From: Brevibacterium sp. XM4083
GTDB taxonomy: Bacteria > Actinomycetota > Actinomycetes > Actinomycetales > Brevibacteriaceae
DNA length: 64,000 nucleotides
Assembly: GCF_006489205.2 (NCBI RefSeq)
Contig: NZ_VFYR02000004.1
Coordinates: 394,101-458,100, forward strand
Reading direction: 5' to 3'
The notes beneath the pieces were generated by a model. The model saw only the letters and a program-made list of their open reading frames with translations. It was not told the origin of the DNA and made no database searches. How positions within the stretch are numbered: the stretch's first letter is position 1; each line of letters opens with the position of its first letter. The position numbers and the translations under genes are program-made. Positions 34,285 to 43,129 of this stretch are shown piece after piece.

Positions 34285-35630
34285 CCGACATCATCAACAC
34301 GCTCGCCGGCATCGCCCCCGGTGACCCGCTCGATCTCGTCCGCGACCACCGTGCGCAGGCGAAGGAGAATGCGCAGCTGAGCTTCGAGGCGCTGCTCGAA
34401 CCCGAGGACCCCGGCGACTTCTCCCACCGCGATCGCTACGTCGTCGCCGCGTTCACCGCGGGGCTGATCGGGTCGAGCACAGGTGAGGAGTTCTACCGCG
34501 ATCTGCTCCGCGACGAGGACGAGGCCGCCTCGTGGGCCGTGGCGGAGCTCCTCGACGAGGTCGTCGTCGACCTCGATGCCAGCGGTCCCGTGCGCGGTCC
34601 CTTCGGGTCCTACGGTTCTGCGGCCCTGGCCGGGGAGAGCGTCCCCGGACCGGAGCTCGTCGTCGACGCGAAGTCACGGGAGACGCTCGGACCGGTCACC
34701 TCGGCGGCGCTCGAGTTCGCCCACCTGCTCGTCCTCCATCCCCGCGATGCCGGGCCGGAGGATCTCGTGCGGCTGCTCGCGGCCGGCTGGGATGAGGACG
34801 GGATCGTCACGCTCGCGCAGCTCGTGTCGTTCCTCAACTTCCAGATCCGGCTGAGCGTCGGACTGACCGCGCTCTCGCACGCGCCGGCGGCGGCCGAGGA
34901 GCAGGTTCCACTGCGGCCGCTGACCGCCGCGGAGGTCCCGGATCGGGGCACCGCCTCGGCGCCTGATCGGAGCTCTGCCACCGGGAAGGAATCCCCGGAC
35001 ATCGCCGAGGCGCGCGCCCGGGTGAACACGTATCCCGGCCTCAAGCGGCCCGAGGTGTTCCAGCAGGCGGGGCTCGGGTGGGTGCCGTGGATCGCGCCGG
35101 TCGCCGAGGCGGATCTCACCGAGACTCAGCGCGATGCCCTCATCGAGGCGGGACGGGCGAAGAATCCGTACTTCCGTCTGCTCGCGCGGGATCCGGCGGC
35201 GCTGCGGGCGCGGACGCTGACGGATCTCGACATCTTCTTCAACGTCAGCGACGGGGTCGGGCGGGCGGAGCGGGAGCTCGCGGCGACGGCGGCCTCGCGA
35301 CTCAACGGGTGCCTGTTCTGCGCGTCGATCCATGCTGATCGCGCGACCGAGGAGTCGGGGCGGCGGGACCTCGTGCAGGCGCTGCTCGATGAAGGGACGG
35401 GGACGGCGTCGCGCCTCGGCGATCCGGTGTGGGATGCCGTCGTCGATGCCTCGGTCGCGCTCAGCCTCACGCCGTCGGCGTTCGGACCCGAGCGCGTCGG
35501 TGCGCTGCGCGCGGCGGGCCTCGACGATGCGGAGATCGTCGATGTGCTCGGCGGTGCGGCGTTCTTCAACTGGGCGAACCGGCTGATGCTCTCCCTCGGC
35601 GAGCCCGAGCTCATCGCGCCGGGGAAGTAG
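34281..35630 (+). CDS. Fused CMD-domain and AhpD-like protein (Avi_7170/Avi_7169-like)
   Basis: This 449-residue protein has two helical halves. Residues 1-200 resemble the cysteine-free CMD protein (Avi_7170 family: ALEFAHLLVLHPRDAGPEDLVRLLAAGW). Residues 240-449 resemble the AhpD-type partner (Avi_7169 family), with the redox motif CLFCASIHADRAT (C-x-x-C and the nearby His). In other genomes these are separate genes. Here a 40-residue linker joins them. AhpD-type domains act as thiol peroxidase partners, so the protein may remove peroxide or peroxy products made by the monooxygenase. It is the last gene of the operon. Confidence 0.83.
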   Translation: MTDIINTLAGIAPGDPLDLVRDHRAQAKENAQLSFEALLEPEDPGDFSHRDRYVVAAFTAGLIGSSTGEEFYRDLLRDEDEAASWAVAELLDEVVVDLDASGPVRGPFGSYGSAALAGESVPGPELVVDAKSRETLGPVTSAALEFAHLLVLHPRDAGPEDLVRLLAAGWDEDGIVTLAQLVSFLNFQIRLSVGLTALSHAPAAAEEQVPLRPLTAAEVPDRGTASAPDRSSATGKESPDIAEARARVNTYPGLKRPEVFQQAGLGWVPWIAPVAEADLTETQRDALIEAGRAKNPYFRLLARDPAALRARTLTDLDIFFNVSDGVGRAERELAATAASRLNGCLFCASIHADRATEESGRRDLVQALLDEGTGTASRLGDPVWDAVVDASVALSLTPSAFGPERVGALRAAGLDDAEIVDVLGGAAFFNWANRLMLSLGEPELIAPGK

Positions 35631-35684
35631 GGCGCGAGGGCAGGGCGCGCGAGACCGGCGCGTGTCAGGCGTTGGGCTGGCAGC

Positions 35685-36149
35685 TCACGCGACGTCCATG
35701 AGCGTCGAGCGAATGAGGAAGCGGTTGCCGGTCGGCGATTCGACGCTGAATCCGCTGCCGCGGCCGGGGACGACGTCGACGGTGAGGTGGGTGTGCTTCC
35801 AGTACTCGAACTGCTCGGTCGACATCCAGAAGTCGATGCCCGAGGTCGTCGCCCCGTTCGCGTCGGGTGCGGGCAGGGGCAGGTCGAAGTGGCCGAGGAG
35901 GACGTCGGCGTCAGAGGTGATGAAGTCGCCTTCGGGGAAGCACATCGGCGAGGACCCGTCGCAGCAGCCGCCGGACTGATGGAACATCAGCTGGCCGTGC
36001 TTGGCGACGAGGTCGCCGAGGAGGTCGACGGCGGCCTGCGTCATCGCGACCCGCGACTTCGACTCCCCTTCGATCGTCGGCGCGGAGTCGAGGACCGCGG
36101 CGGACGTCTGCTCGGGCGTCGTCGACGTCTGTTCGGGGGTATCGGTCAT
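35685..36149 (-). CDS. DUF779 family protein
   Basis: This 154-residue cytoplasmic protein has the DUF779 domain over residues 35-150. The Cys-rich motif MFHQSGGCCDGSSPMCFP and the later DFWMSTEQFEYWKHTHLTVDVVPGRGSGFS identify it. The clustered Cys residues suggest metal or redox chemistry. DUF779 genes are often next to aldehyde or alcohol dehydrogenases. Here none is adjacent. The N-terminal 30 residues repeat TPEQTS. GAAGGAG lies 6-7 nt before the ATG. Confidence 0.85.
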   Translation of the reverse strand: MTDTPEQTSTTPEQTSAAVLDSAPTIEGESKSRVAMTQAAVDLLGDLVAKHGQLMFHQSGGCCDGSSPMCFPEGDFITSDADVLLGHFDLPLPAPDANGATTSGIDFWMSTEQFEYWKHTHLTVDVVPGRGSGFSVESPTGNRFLIRSTLMDVA

Positions 36150-36758
36150 GGCACTCCTTCGTGCTTGGGCTGCCCGGGCGGTGCGGCCCCGCAATTCTTC
36201 CAGTGGGCTGCTCACTCTGACGTGGGCTGCTTGCCGTTCTGCCTGAACCTCTTCGGCCCGCGCGGCATTCGACAGGCTTCATTCCACACTATGCCGCTGA
36301 GCGCTGCGGAACAACAGGACTCGTTCGACAGCTGAATATCGTGCGGCGCAGCTGGATGCCGTGCGGCGCAGGGTGCAGTGGAGAATCTGCGCTCGCAGCT
36401 GCGCCGACCTCCGGCACGAAACTGAGACATCCCGGGGTCGGTGAGGGCCTGCGGGCGAGCGCCCAGTTTGCTTCCGATTGCACAATTACCAGGCTCGCTT
36501 GAGGGGCCTGATAATTCCGCCACAGCCCCCGGGTTCGACGGCACGCCCGCGCGCACCCAGACCGCCCCACACGACCTCTGGACACCCCGTCACCACACCC
36601 CTCCAGGGCGATCTTCCACCGACCGAGAATCACTGAGCTATTCGAAATGAATGAATTCTCTGTTCTAACTGGTTTCGATCTAACCGTTGACTTCAGATGT
36701 GATGTGAACTACACTGTTGTCATCAGCCTCGCTGAGGTGGGAAGACAGGTGACCAGCC
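36150..36758. other. 609-bp gene-free stretch with hairpin
   Basis: No convincing gene is seen. An AATTA-C-CAGGC arm (36484-36494) faces GCCTG-A-TAATT (36506-36516), a 10-bp dyad with one mismatch. GTGCGGCGCAG occurs twice (near 36350 and 36370). The right end is AT-rich and contains the DUF222 promoter at 36687. Confidence 0.6.
36687..36715 (+). promoter_or_regulatory. Sigma-A-type promoter of DUF222-HNH gene
   Basis: TTGACT (36687-36692), a 17-bp spacer and TACACT (36710-36715) form one of the best consensus promoters in the window, 44 bp before the GTG start. Confidence 0.75.
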
Positions 36759-38948
36759 GTGGAAGACACAACCGAATCCGCTCTTTCCGCGGACGAACCT
36801 GGCCGCACACCGTCACGCATCGACATCGATCCCTCGTCTCCGTACGCCGAGGCCGTCGCCTTCTACACCGCCAGCGATCGGGCCCAGATCACGGCATTCG
36901 AGGTCACAGCGAAGCTCTTCCTCGCCGATGTCATCGCACACCTCAACCTGCTCAATCCCGACCCCGACCGGCCGTACGAGCACGCGAGCTTCTCCGAGAC
37001 CGTGCGTCGATTCGCCAAGAGCGCCGGCTGTACCGCCGACTGGGACACTGCCGACGACACCGAGGATGCTTCCGCAGGGAAGCCTGGGACCGCCTCGGCG
37101 ACCCTGCCCGGATTTCCCCGTTTCCGGCCCACGCAGACCTTCAACGGCTGGGTCCACATGCATTCCCACTCCGAAGACATCGCCGAGCTCACCTCGATCC
37201 TCGGAACCACCATCGGCAGCACGTACGCTCACGTCACACACGCGATGACGCTCGTCCACGGGCTCCCCAAGTTCCATACCCGCTGCCTGGCCGGAGAATT
37301 CACCATCGAACACGTCATCGCCGCGACCCGTCAGTGCGAGAACGTGCACTTCTCACTGCTGCCCGTCATCGACGAATACCTGTGCCAGCGGCGCCCGGAT
37401 GTCACGATCCAGACCTTCAAGAAGTCACTGAGCATGAAGATCGGCATCCTGCAGCCGCCCGAGGACCGCACGCAAACGGCACACGAGCGGCGGCGCGTAT
37501 CTCTCACGACGAACCCCGACGGCAGCGCGTGCATGATGCTCACCGGATCCTCTGCCGAACTGCAGGCCTGCTACCTGCGCATCGAGGCATTCGCGAAGGC
37601 GATTCGCAATGGCAATACCGCCGCTTTCGCCGATCAGCTGCCCGAGGGTGCCTGCCTCGACGATCTGCGCGGCATCGACGCACTGATGTTCGACATTCTC
37701 ACCAGCAGCGTTCCCCAGCTGCGCATTCAAGTGCGGGCCCGGGACACCGAAACAGGGTCGACGACGACTCGTGACATCCCGCTCGACCTCGAGAACGTGC
37801 AGACAGTCGATGACATGGCTGCCGCGATCCACACGGCGATCGGCATCGACTCTGCGGACGGAATCGACTCTTCGAACGGCATGAGTCCTGCGGCCAGCAC
37901 TGTCTCCGCGGCAGGCAATGAGGGGTTGTCCGGCGAACCGGAGAAGAACGGCACCGCCGAAACCGTCGGCTCCGGCGATTCTGCCGCCCCACTCACCATT
38001 GGGGACAACGGGACCGCCGCCCACCTCGACCCGACGTCGAACGATCGGAAACGCGAGTCCTCGACCGGAATCCGGATGACGCGCCTGGACGGCATCGAGT
38101 GCGACGAGCAGGGGCGAGTTGCGTTCTCCCTCGTCCTCGTCAGCCCGACGGCCCCGTACTGGTTGGCAGGGCAGGCGCGCATGATGATCACCGTCCCGTG
38201 CATGAGCCTCATGGGCGATTCCGATCTGCCCGGCACCTTCTCCGACGGCACACCCGTCCCCGCCGACACCGCCCGAATGATCGCAGGGAACTGCTCATCG
38301 TGGATGCGGATCCTCACCGACCCTGCCACCGGCACTCCGATCGATGCGAAAGCCACGTCGTACTACATTCCCGAAGGCGTCCGGAACACACTGGTCTCCC
38401 AATGGCAGTGGTGTTCCATGCCCGGATGCCGCAGGCGCGCCGAGTCCTCCCAGATCGACCAGATCATTCCGTTCAACCACGACGATCCCGCCGCCGGCGG
38501 GCTCACAGTCTTCCGCAATCTCCACCCGATGTGCGAGCAGCATCATCAGGGCAAAACGGATGGCAGGTACTCGGTTCGGATGAACCGCCCCGGAGTGTTG
38601 GAGTTCACGTTCGCCCACGGGACACGTGTGACCACAGTCCCCGGGGAGAACCCTGTCAACGCCGAGAACGCCCGCCTCATCGAGACTCATGGGGACGCTG
38701 TTTCCTCCGATCATGCAGCCTCCTTCGACCATGCCGGCACTTCCGAACGTGAAGCTCCTGACCCCAGCCCGCCTCAGGCGGACTCGACTGCCCCAGAGCC
38801 CGGGGAGGTGCGGATCTCCAGGGATTGCCCGGGACCGGCCGCAGACAGAGGATCGCCGGGATGGACGAAGCGCACGAGTTCGATTCAAAGGAAGAACCCC
38901 GCGAAACAGGAGTGGGTCTGGGACAACGGCGAACCTCCGCCGTTCTGA
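36759..38948 (+). CDS. DUF222 and HNH-endonuclease-like protein with altered HNH core
   Basis: This 729-residue member of the multicopy actinobacterial DUF222-HNH family has DUF222 at about residues 40-320, a variable acidic linker (about 360-440) and an HNH-like domain (about 545-610). The HNH domain shows paired Cys ligands (CSMPGCRRRAE, CEQHHQGK) and NLHPMC. The first His of the HNH motif, normally in a D-H-I/V-x-P block, is Gln here (IDQIIPFN), so nuclease activity is doubtful. The start is GTG 36759, inferred from the promoter position. A 16-bp tandem array begins at the stop codon. These genes are thought to be mobile or competence-linked, but their function is unproven. Confidence 0.85.
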   Translation: MEDTTESALSADEPGRTPSRIDIDPSSPYAEAVAFYTASDRAQITAFEVTAKLFLADVIAHLNLLNPDPDRPYEHASFSETVRRFAKSAGCTADWDTADDTEDASAGKPGTASATLPGFPRFRPTQTFNGWVHMHSHSEDIAELTSILGTTIGSTYAHVTHAMTLVHGLPKFHTRCLAGEFTIEHVIAATRQCENVHFSLLPVIDEYLCQRRPDVTIQTFKKSLSMKIGILQPPEDRTQTAHERRRVSLTTNPDGSACMMLTGSSAELQACYLRIEAFAKAIRNGNTAAFADQLPEGACLDDLRGIDALMFDILTSSVPQLRIQVRARDTETGSTTTRDIPLDLENVQTVDDMAAAIHTAIGIDSADGIDSSNGMSPAASTVSAAGNEGLSGEPEKNGTAETVGSGDSAAPLTIGDNGTAAHLDPTSNDRKRESSTGIRMTRLDGIECDEQGRVAFSLVLVSPTAPYWLAGQARMMITVPCMSLMGDSDLPGTFSDGTPVPADTARMIAGNCSSWMRILTDPATGTPIDAKATSYYIPEGVRNTLVSQWQWCSMPGCRRRAESSQIDQIIPFNHDDPAAGGLTVFRNLHPMCEQHHQGKTDGRYSVRMNRPGVLEFTFAHGTRVTTVPGENPVNAENARLIETHGDAVSSDHAASFDHAGTSEREAPDPSPPQADSTAPEPGEVRISRDCPGPAADRGSPGWTKRTSSIQRKNPAKQEWVWDNGEPPPF

Positions 38949-39073
38949 ACCACCGTCATTCGGAACCACCGTCATTCGGAACCACTGTCGTTCCGAACCA
39001 CTGTCGTTCTGGATCACTGCCGTTCTGGATCACCGCTGTTCTGGATCACCGCTGTTCTGGATCACCGCTGTTG
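38943..39073 (+). repeat. 16-bp minisatellite spanning the DUF222 stop codon
   Basis: About eight units of 16 bp start at 38943, 38959, 38975, 38991, 39007, 39023, 39039 and 39055. They drift from TTCGGAACCACCGTCA to TTCTGGATCACCGCTG. The first unit contains the TGA (38946-38948) of the DUF222 gene. The unit is not a multiple of three, so changes in copy number or a frameshift would alter the protein tail. Confidence 0.92.
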
Positions 39074-39377
39074 TGAACATCCGCCCCGAATCCGAACCCC
39101 CTCGAGTCCCAGCCTGCTCACGTCCGGAATGATCGAACAATTCAGGCCCGCAGCGTCGCGACGACAGAGATCTTGACCGATTCAGTTCGGCCCGGACCCG
39201 GCAAGGCGTCGGCGCGGACCCGGCAATGCGTCAACCCGACCCCGCCGACGAACATGCACCCGGCGCGGCACGGACCCGACCCGACCCGGCAGATTAGCGT
39301 GGACCCACCCCACCGATAGGCAGGGTCCTGCCCGGCCGACAGATGACTCCCGATCTCACGAATACCGCAGCCCTCCG
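39074..39377. other. Gene-free low-complexity stretch
   Basis: This holds C-rich sequence with repeated GGACCCGGCAA-like blocks (around 39195-39225) and ACCCGACCC runs. I see no gene, promoter or RNA that I can support. Confidence 0.5.
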
Positions 39378-40400
39378 CTATCGCGCGTCGGTTCGATCCT
39401 CCAGCACCCCCTTCGCACCGAACCGCTGCCGGTAACCGGTCGGAGTCAGACCGGTCTCGCGGTGGATGAGCCGACGCAGCGTCGTCGGATCGTCGTAGCC
39501 GACCGACCGCGCGATCGCCTCGAAGGTGTCACCGGTCGTCGCGAGGGCATGGTTGGCCCGCTCAACCCTCAGCCTCTGAACGTACTGCGTCACGGTCATC
39601 CCCGTCGCCTGCTTGAAGCGACGCTGCAGGGTCCGCGGGTGCGTCGACGTGACCGCAGCAAGGCGACTCAGCGTCAACGACGACCCGAGCTCTCGATCGA
39701 TCGTCTCCTGCGCGAGCAGAACCACCTCGTCCTGATGCGCCGTCGACGGCAGCTGGGCCATGTACGGCAGCTGCTCGGTCCGCGGCGCATCGGCGAGCAT
39801 GAACCGCGACGTCCGGATCATCATGCTCGGCCCGAAGAGCGCCTCGACCAACGACAGTGCGAAGTCGAGCCACGCCATGATCCCCGCGGCCGTGATGACA
39901 TCGCTTTCGTCGATGACCATCCGGCTGGCATCAAGGCGCACGCGCGGAAACCGCCGCGCGAACTCATCGACGAATGCCCAATGCGTCGTCGCCCGTCGAT
40001 GATCGAGAAGTCCCGTCTCGGCCAGCACGAACACCCCCGCACACAGACCGCACAGCACCGCCCCGTCGGCCCGCTGCGCCAGCGCCCAATCGCGCAGAAT
40101 CCCGGACTCCCCCATGAGCTCAGGCGCCACGAGACTCGGTGGGAAGATGACATGGGTCGGAGCATGCGGCGTCCCCGGATGCGAATCGAACGTGCACGTC
40201 ACCGCGTCACCGGTCCACTCCCAATGACTCACCCGCACGCGCCGCTCATCACCGCCGAGCAGCTCGAGCTGCTCATTCGTCACCCGGAACACATCGGTCA
40301 GCCCATAGACCGCCGCCAACTGGCAGTCACCGTAGCGGACAACAGCGATCTCCGGACTCCGCCTGTCGCGATCTCCCTGGTACATGTCGTTTGTGACCAT
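39378..40400 (-). CDS. GlxA-type regulator (DJ-1/PfpI plus AraC HTH)
   Basis: This 340-residue cytoplasmic regulator has an N-terminal DJ-1/PfpI-like amidotransferase domain (about residues 15-190). Its nucleophile-elbow region reads GAVLCGLCAGVFVLAETGLLDHRRATTHW. A C-terminal AraC HTH domain follows (about 235-325, LSRLAAVTSTHPRTLQRRFKQATGMT and GYDDPTTLRRLIHRETG). Such proteins usually activate neighbouring catabolic genes. The divergent esterase at 40544 is the obvious candidate. TATCAT lies exactly 6 nt before the chosen ATG without a ribosome-binding site, so the mRNA may be leaderless. Confidence 0.88.
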   Translation of the reverse strand: MVTNDMYQGDRDRRSPEIAVVRYGDCQLAAVYGLTDVFRVTNEQLELLGGDERRVRVSHWEWTGDAVTCTFDSHPGTPHAPTHVIFPPSLVAPELMGESGILRDWALAQRADGAVLCGLCAGVFVLAETGLLDHRRATTHWAFVDEFARRFPRVRLDASRMVIDESDVITAAGIMAWLDFALSLVEALFGPSMMIRTSRFMLADAPRTEQLPYMAQLPSTAHQDEVVLLAQETIDRELGSSLTLSRLAAVTSTHPRTLQRRFKQATGMTVTQYVQRLRVERANHALATTGDTFEAIARSVGYDDPTTLRRLIHRETGLTPTGYRQRFGAKGVLEDRTDAR

Positions 40401-40543
40401 AGCGGAATGATATCCCCGTCCATAGGCTGAATGCACAGGTCGGCTTGCAGCATCCACCCGCCGACCCCGTCGCCCACGTGGACCCGGCACTGACGACCAC
40501 GATGACCCGGCGCCGTCGATGACAACGAAGGAGCATGATTCCC

Positions 40544-41536
40544 ATGACCGAGATCCCCCAGCCCGTCACCCCGTATCTCGAACCTGAAGCCAAGGACCTC
40601 GCCGAGGCGACCGCACCGCATCCGCGCATCTACGAAGTCCCGCCGGAGGAAGGCCGCAAGATCCTCCTCGACCTCCAGAGCGGCGAGGGCGTCGAACGCC
40701 CGGATGTCGACGAGGAGTGGGTCGACGTCGACGCCGACGAATGGGGCACCGTCAAGACCCGGATCATCCGCCCCAAGGGCGCGACCGGCGACCTCCCCGT
40801 CCTCTTCTACATCCACGGCGCCGGCTGGGTCTTCGGCGACGACAAGACCCATGACCGCCTGTTCCGCGAGCTCACCGTCGGCGCGAACGCCGTCGGTGTC
40901 TTCCCGGTCTACGACCGCGCCCCGGAGAAGAAGTACCCGACCCAGGTCGAGCAGAACTACGCCGTCGGCCAGTGGGTCGCCGCCAACGGCGCCGACCACG
41001 GCATGGACACCTCGCGCATCGCCGTCACCGGCGAATCCGTCGGCGGTGACATGTCCGCCGTCTTCGCCCTGATGAACAAGGATCGCGGCGGCCTCGAGCT
41101 CAAGGCACAGGCCCTGCTCTACCCGGTGACGAACGCCGACTTCGACACCCCGTCCTACATCCAGTTCGCCGACGACTACTACCTCACCCGCGACGGCATG
41201 AAGTGGTTCTGGGACGCCTACACCACCGACGAGGCACAGCGGAAGGAGAAGTACGCCTCACCGCTGCAGGCCTCACTCGAGGACCTCAGGGGACTGCCCG
41301 AGGCTCTCGTCATCACTGACGAGGCCGACGTGCTCCGCGACGAGGGCGAGCAGTACGCGAACAAGCTGCGTGAGGCCGGCGTCCCCGTCACCTCGATGCG
41401 GGTGGCCGGCATGGTCCACGACTTCCTGCTCCTCGACAGCCTGCGCGATACGAAGGCCGCGAACCTCGCCCGGGCCGTCGCCATCGACTTCCTCCACAAC
41501 GCCCTCCACGAGGAGGCGAAGCCCTTCACGAGCTGA
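40544..41536 (+). CDS. Alpha/beta hydrolase (HSL-type esterase)
   Basis: This 330-residue hydrolase of the hormone-sensitive lipase group has the oxyanion-hole motif HGAGWVFGD (HGGG variant). The nucleophile Ser is in GESVGGDMS, Asp in VITDEADVLRDEG and His in AGMVHDFLLL. No signal peptide is visible, so it is cytoplasmic. The ATG at 40544 is preferred over 40535 because AAGGAG lies 10 nt before it but only one base before the other. Ester or lactone hydrolysis is expected. The GlxA-type regulator opposite probably controls it. Confidence 0.9.
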   Translation: MTEIPQPVTPYLEPEAKDLAEATAPHPRIYEVPPEEGRKILLDLQSGEGVERPDVDEEWVDVDADEWGTVKTRIIRPKGATGDLPVLFYIHGAGWVFGDDKTHDRLFRELTVGANAVGVFPVYDRAPEKKYPTQVEQNYAVGQWVAANGADHGMDTSRIAVTGESVGGDMSAVFALMNKDRGGLELKAQALLYPVTNADFDTPSYIQFADDYYLTRDGMKWFWDAYTTDEAQRKEKYASPLQASLEDLRGLPEALVITDEADVLRDEGEQYANKLREAGVPVTSMRVAGMVHDFLLLDSLRDTKAANLARAVAIDFLHNALHEEAKPFTS

Positions 41537-41594
41537 CCCGCGAGCACGCCAGTCGCGAGCTGAGGGATGAGCCTCTGTCTCCGACGAACGAGCA

Positions 41595-41621
41595 CGAGGG
41601 CGGGCCGCCGGCCCGCCCTCG
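41595..41621 (+). terminator. GC-rich terminator hairpin
   Basis: CGAGGGCGGGCC pairs with GGCCCGCCCTCG around a 3-nt loop, about 60 bp after the esterase stop. Confidence 0.75.
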
Positions 41622-41637
41622 TTGCTAGGCTCGTGTC

Positions 41638-41871
41638 ATGAGCAGCGAACTGAGCCCCGTCCTCCGGCTCATCCCCTATCTCCTGGCCATCACGGCGATC
41701 GTCGTCGTCGGGATTCCGGTGGGCCGCGACGTCGACTGGGTGTTCCGGATCCTCATCGGCGCCGTCGCGTACTTCGCGACCTTCTACCTCAGCCGGTTCG
41801 TCATCGAGCGTCTCGTCTCACGGGGGAACAGCCTCGGCGAGGATGACGATGACACCCCGACCGGGCACTGA
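41638..41871 (+). CDS. Small two-helix membrane protein
   Basis: This 77-residue hypothetical has two membrane segments (about residues 9-26, YLLAITAIVVVGIPVG, and 34-52, FRILIGAVAYFATFYLSRF) and a short acidic C-terminal tail (GEDDDDTP). The family is not recognised. TAGGCT (41626-41631) lies exactly 6 nt before the ATG and no ribosome-binding site is present, so a leaderless transcript is likely. Codon bias is typical of the window, which supports a real gene. Confidence 0.7.
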   Translation: MSSELSPVLRLIPYLLAITAIVVVGIPVGRDVDWVFRILIGAVAYFATFYLSRFVIERLVSRGNSLGEDDDDTPTGH

Positions 41872-41880
41872 CCGCCGACT

Positions 41881-41930
41881 GAGCCCTGACCTCAGTTCAC
41901 GAGCCCTGACCTCAGTTCACGAACCCTGAC
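41881..41930. repeat. 20-bp direct repeat, 2.5 copies
   Basis: GAGCCCTGACCTCAGTTCAC occurs at 41881 and 41901, and a third partial copy starts at 41921. It lies between the convergent small membrane protein and AI-2E permease genes. Confidence 0.85.
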
Positions 41931-41968
41931 CGTCTACCGACCCCGACACCAGCAGAGTCAGCCGCCCC

Positions 41969-43030
41969 CTATTTCCTGTCCTGGGCGGGGATGACGACCT
42001 TGCGGATGACGATGAGGAACGACGCGGCCACGGGCACGGCGACCACCGCGCCGAGCACCCCGCCGAGCGTGCCGCCGGCGATCGCGGCGATGATGACGAG
42101 CGCGCCGGGCACATCGACTGCGGCCTTCATGATGCGGGGGCTGAGCAGGTACGCCTCGACCTGCATGTAGATGAGGTAGTAGATGCCCGCCGCGATGCCG
42201 AGTCCGGGCGAGACCATGAGGCACGACGCGGTGATGACGATCGCACCGGAGATCGGACCGATGAGCGGGATGAGCGAGGCGAGGAACGCGACGAACGCGA
42301 GCAGCGCCGGCAGCGGTGCCCCGATGATCGTGAGGAAGATCGCCGAGCACACGCCGTTGATGACGCCGAGGGACAGCTGCCCGAGGACGTAGCGTCCGAT
42401 CGATCGGGTGACCTCCTCGGTGACGGAATCGACGGTGTCGCGCGAGCTCTTCGCCACGAGCGAGAGCATCGCCGACTTGATCGTCGGCAGGGTCACGGCG
42501 AAGTAGATCGTGAGGATGACGACGATGATGACGCCGGTGAGGAAGCTGAGGATCCCCGCCCCCACGGATACGACGCCGCCGCCCACGGACAGGACGTTCT
42601 TGGGATCGGAGACCCACGAGCTCACGCTCGCGAAGATCGCGTCGAGATCGACCGAGCCGGTGAACCGCCTCTCGAGTTCGTTGACCCACTCCGTCGTCGA
42701 CAGTCGGGAGATGATTCCCGGCAGATCCCCGATGAACTGCTGGATCTGCGCGATGAGCGTCGGCGCGATGAGGAGGATGATCCCGGCGACGACGAGGATG
42801 AAGGCGAGCACCACGGCGATGACCGATAAGGTCCGCGAGAGCTTGCGCGCCACGAGCCACTGCACGATCGGATCGAGCCCGAGCGCGAGGAACAGCGCCA
42901 GCCCGATGTAGATGATCACCGTGCCCACCGACTGCAGTGCAGTGATGAGCGCAATGGCCAGACCGACGCCGAGCGTGCCGGTGAACCCGACGCGGAAGGC
43001 GCTGGTGATGGGGAGAGATGCGCTGGTCAT
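41969..43030 (-). CDS. AI-2E (PerM-like) family transporter
   Basis: This 353-residue integral membrane protein has about eight hydrophobic segments. The AI-2E_transport domain spans most of it, with IGRYVLGQLSLGVINGVCSAIFLTIIGAPLPALLAFVAFLASLIPLIGPISGAI as the conserved core. The family exports small molecules or ions (AI-2, or Na+/H+ in some members). The substrate here is unknown. The start at ATG 43030 follows TAGACT by 7 nt without a ribosome-binding site, so a leaderless mRNA is probable. It is divergent from the M3 peptidase gene. Confidence 0.88.
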   Translation of the reverse strand: MTSASLPITSAFRVGFTGTLGVGLAIALITALQSVGTVIIYIGLALFLALGLDPIVQWLVARKLSRTLSVIAVVLAFILVVAGIILLIAPTLIAQIQQFIGDLPGIISRLSTTEWVNELERRFTGSVDLDAIFASVSSWVSDPKNVLSVGGGVVSVGAGILSFLTGVIIVVILTIYFAVTLPTIKSAMLSLVAKSSRDTVDSVTEEVTRSIGRYVLGQLSLGVINGVCSAIFLTIIGAPLPALLAFVAFLASLIPLIGPISGAIVITASCLMVSPGLGIAAGIYYLIYMQVEAYLLSPRIMKAAVDVPGALVIIAAIAGGTLGGVLGAVVAVPVAASFLIVIRKVVIPAQDRK

Positions 43031-43129
43031 GCGCCCCAGTCTAGCCAGGAGCCATGCGCTCAGCCGCCGCCACGCGTTAGGATCGGAGGCGAAACCTGAG
43101 AAGACCATCAAGAAAGCGAAACGTCGACG

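Noticed and set aside
36150..36758. A truncated DUF222 or transposase remnant in the gene-free stretch
   Set aside because: No frame shows DUF222, HNH or transposase motifs. Only small repeats and a hairpin are visible.
38943..39073. CRISPR-like array
   Set aside because: The units are 16 bp with no spacers between them and no cas genes nearby. It is a minisatellite.
39175..39300. C-rich repeats as a structured RNA or terminator
   Set aside because: The repeats are irregular, with no consistent pairing or U-tract.
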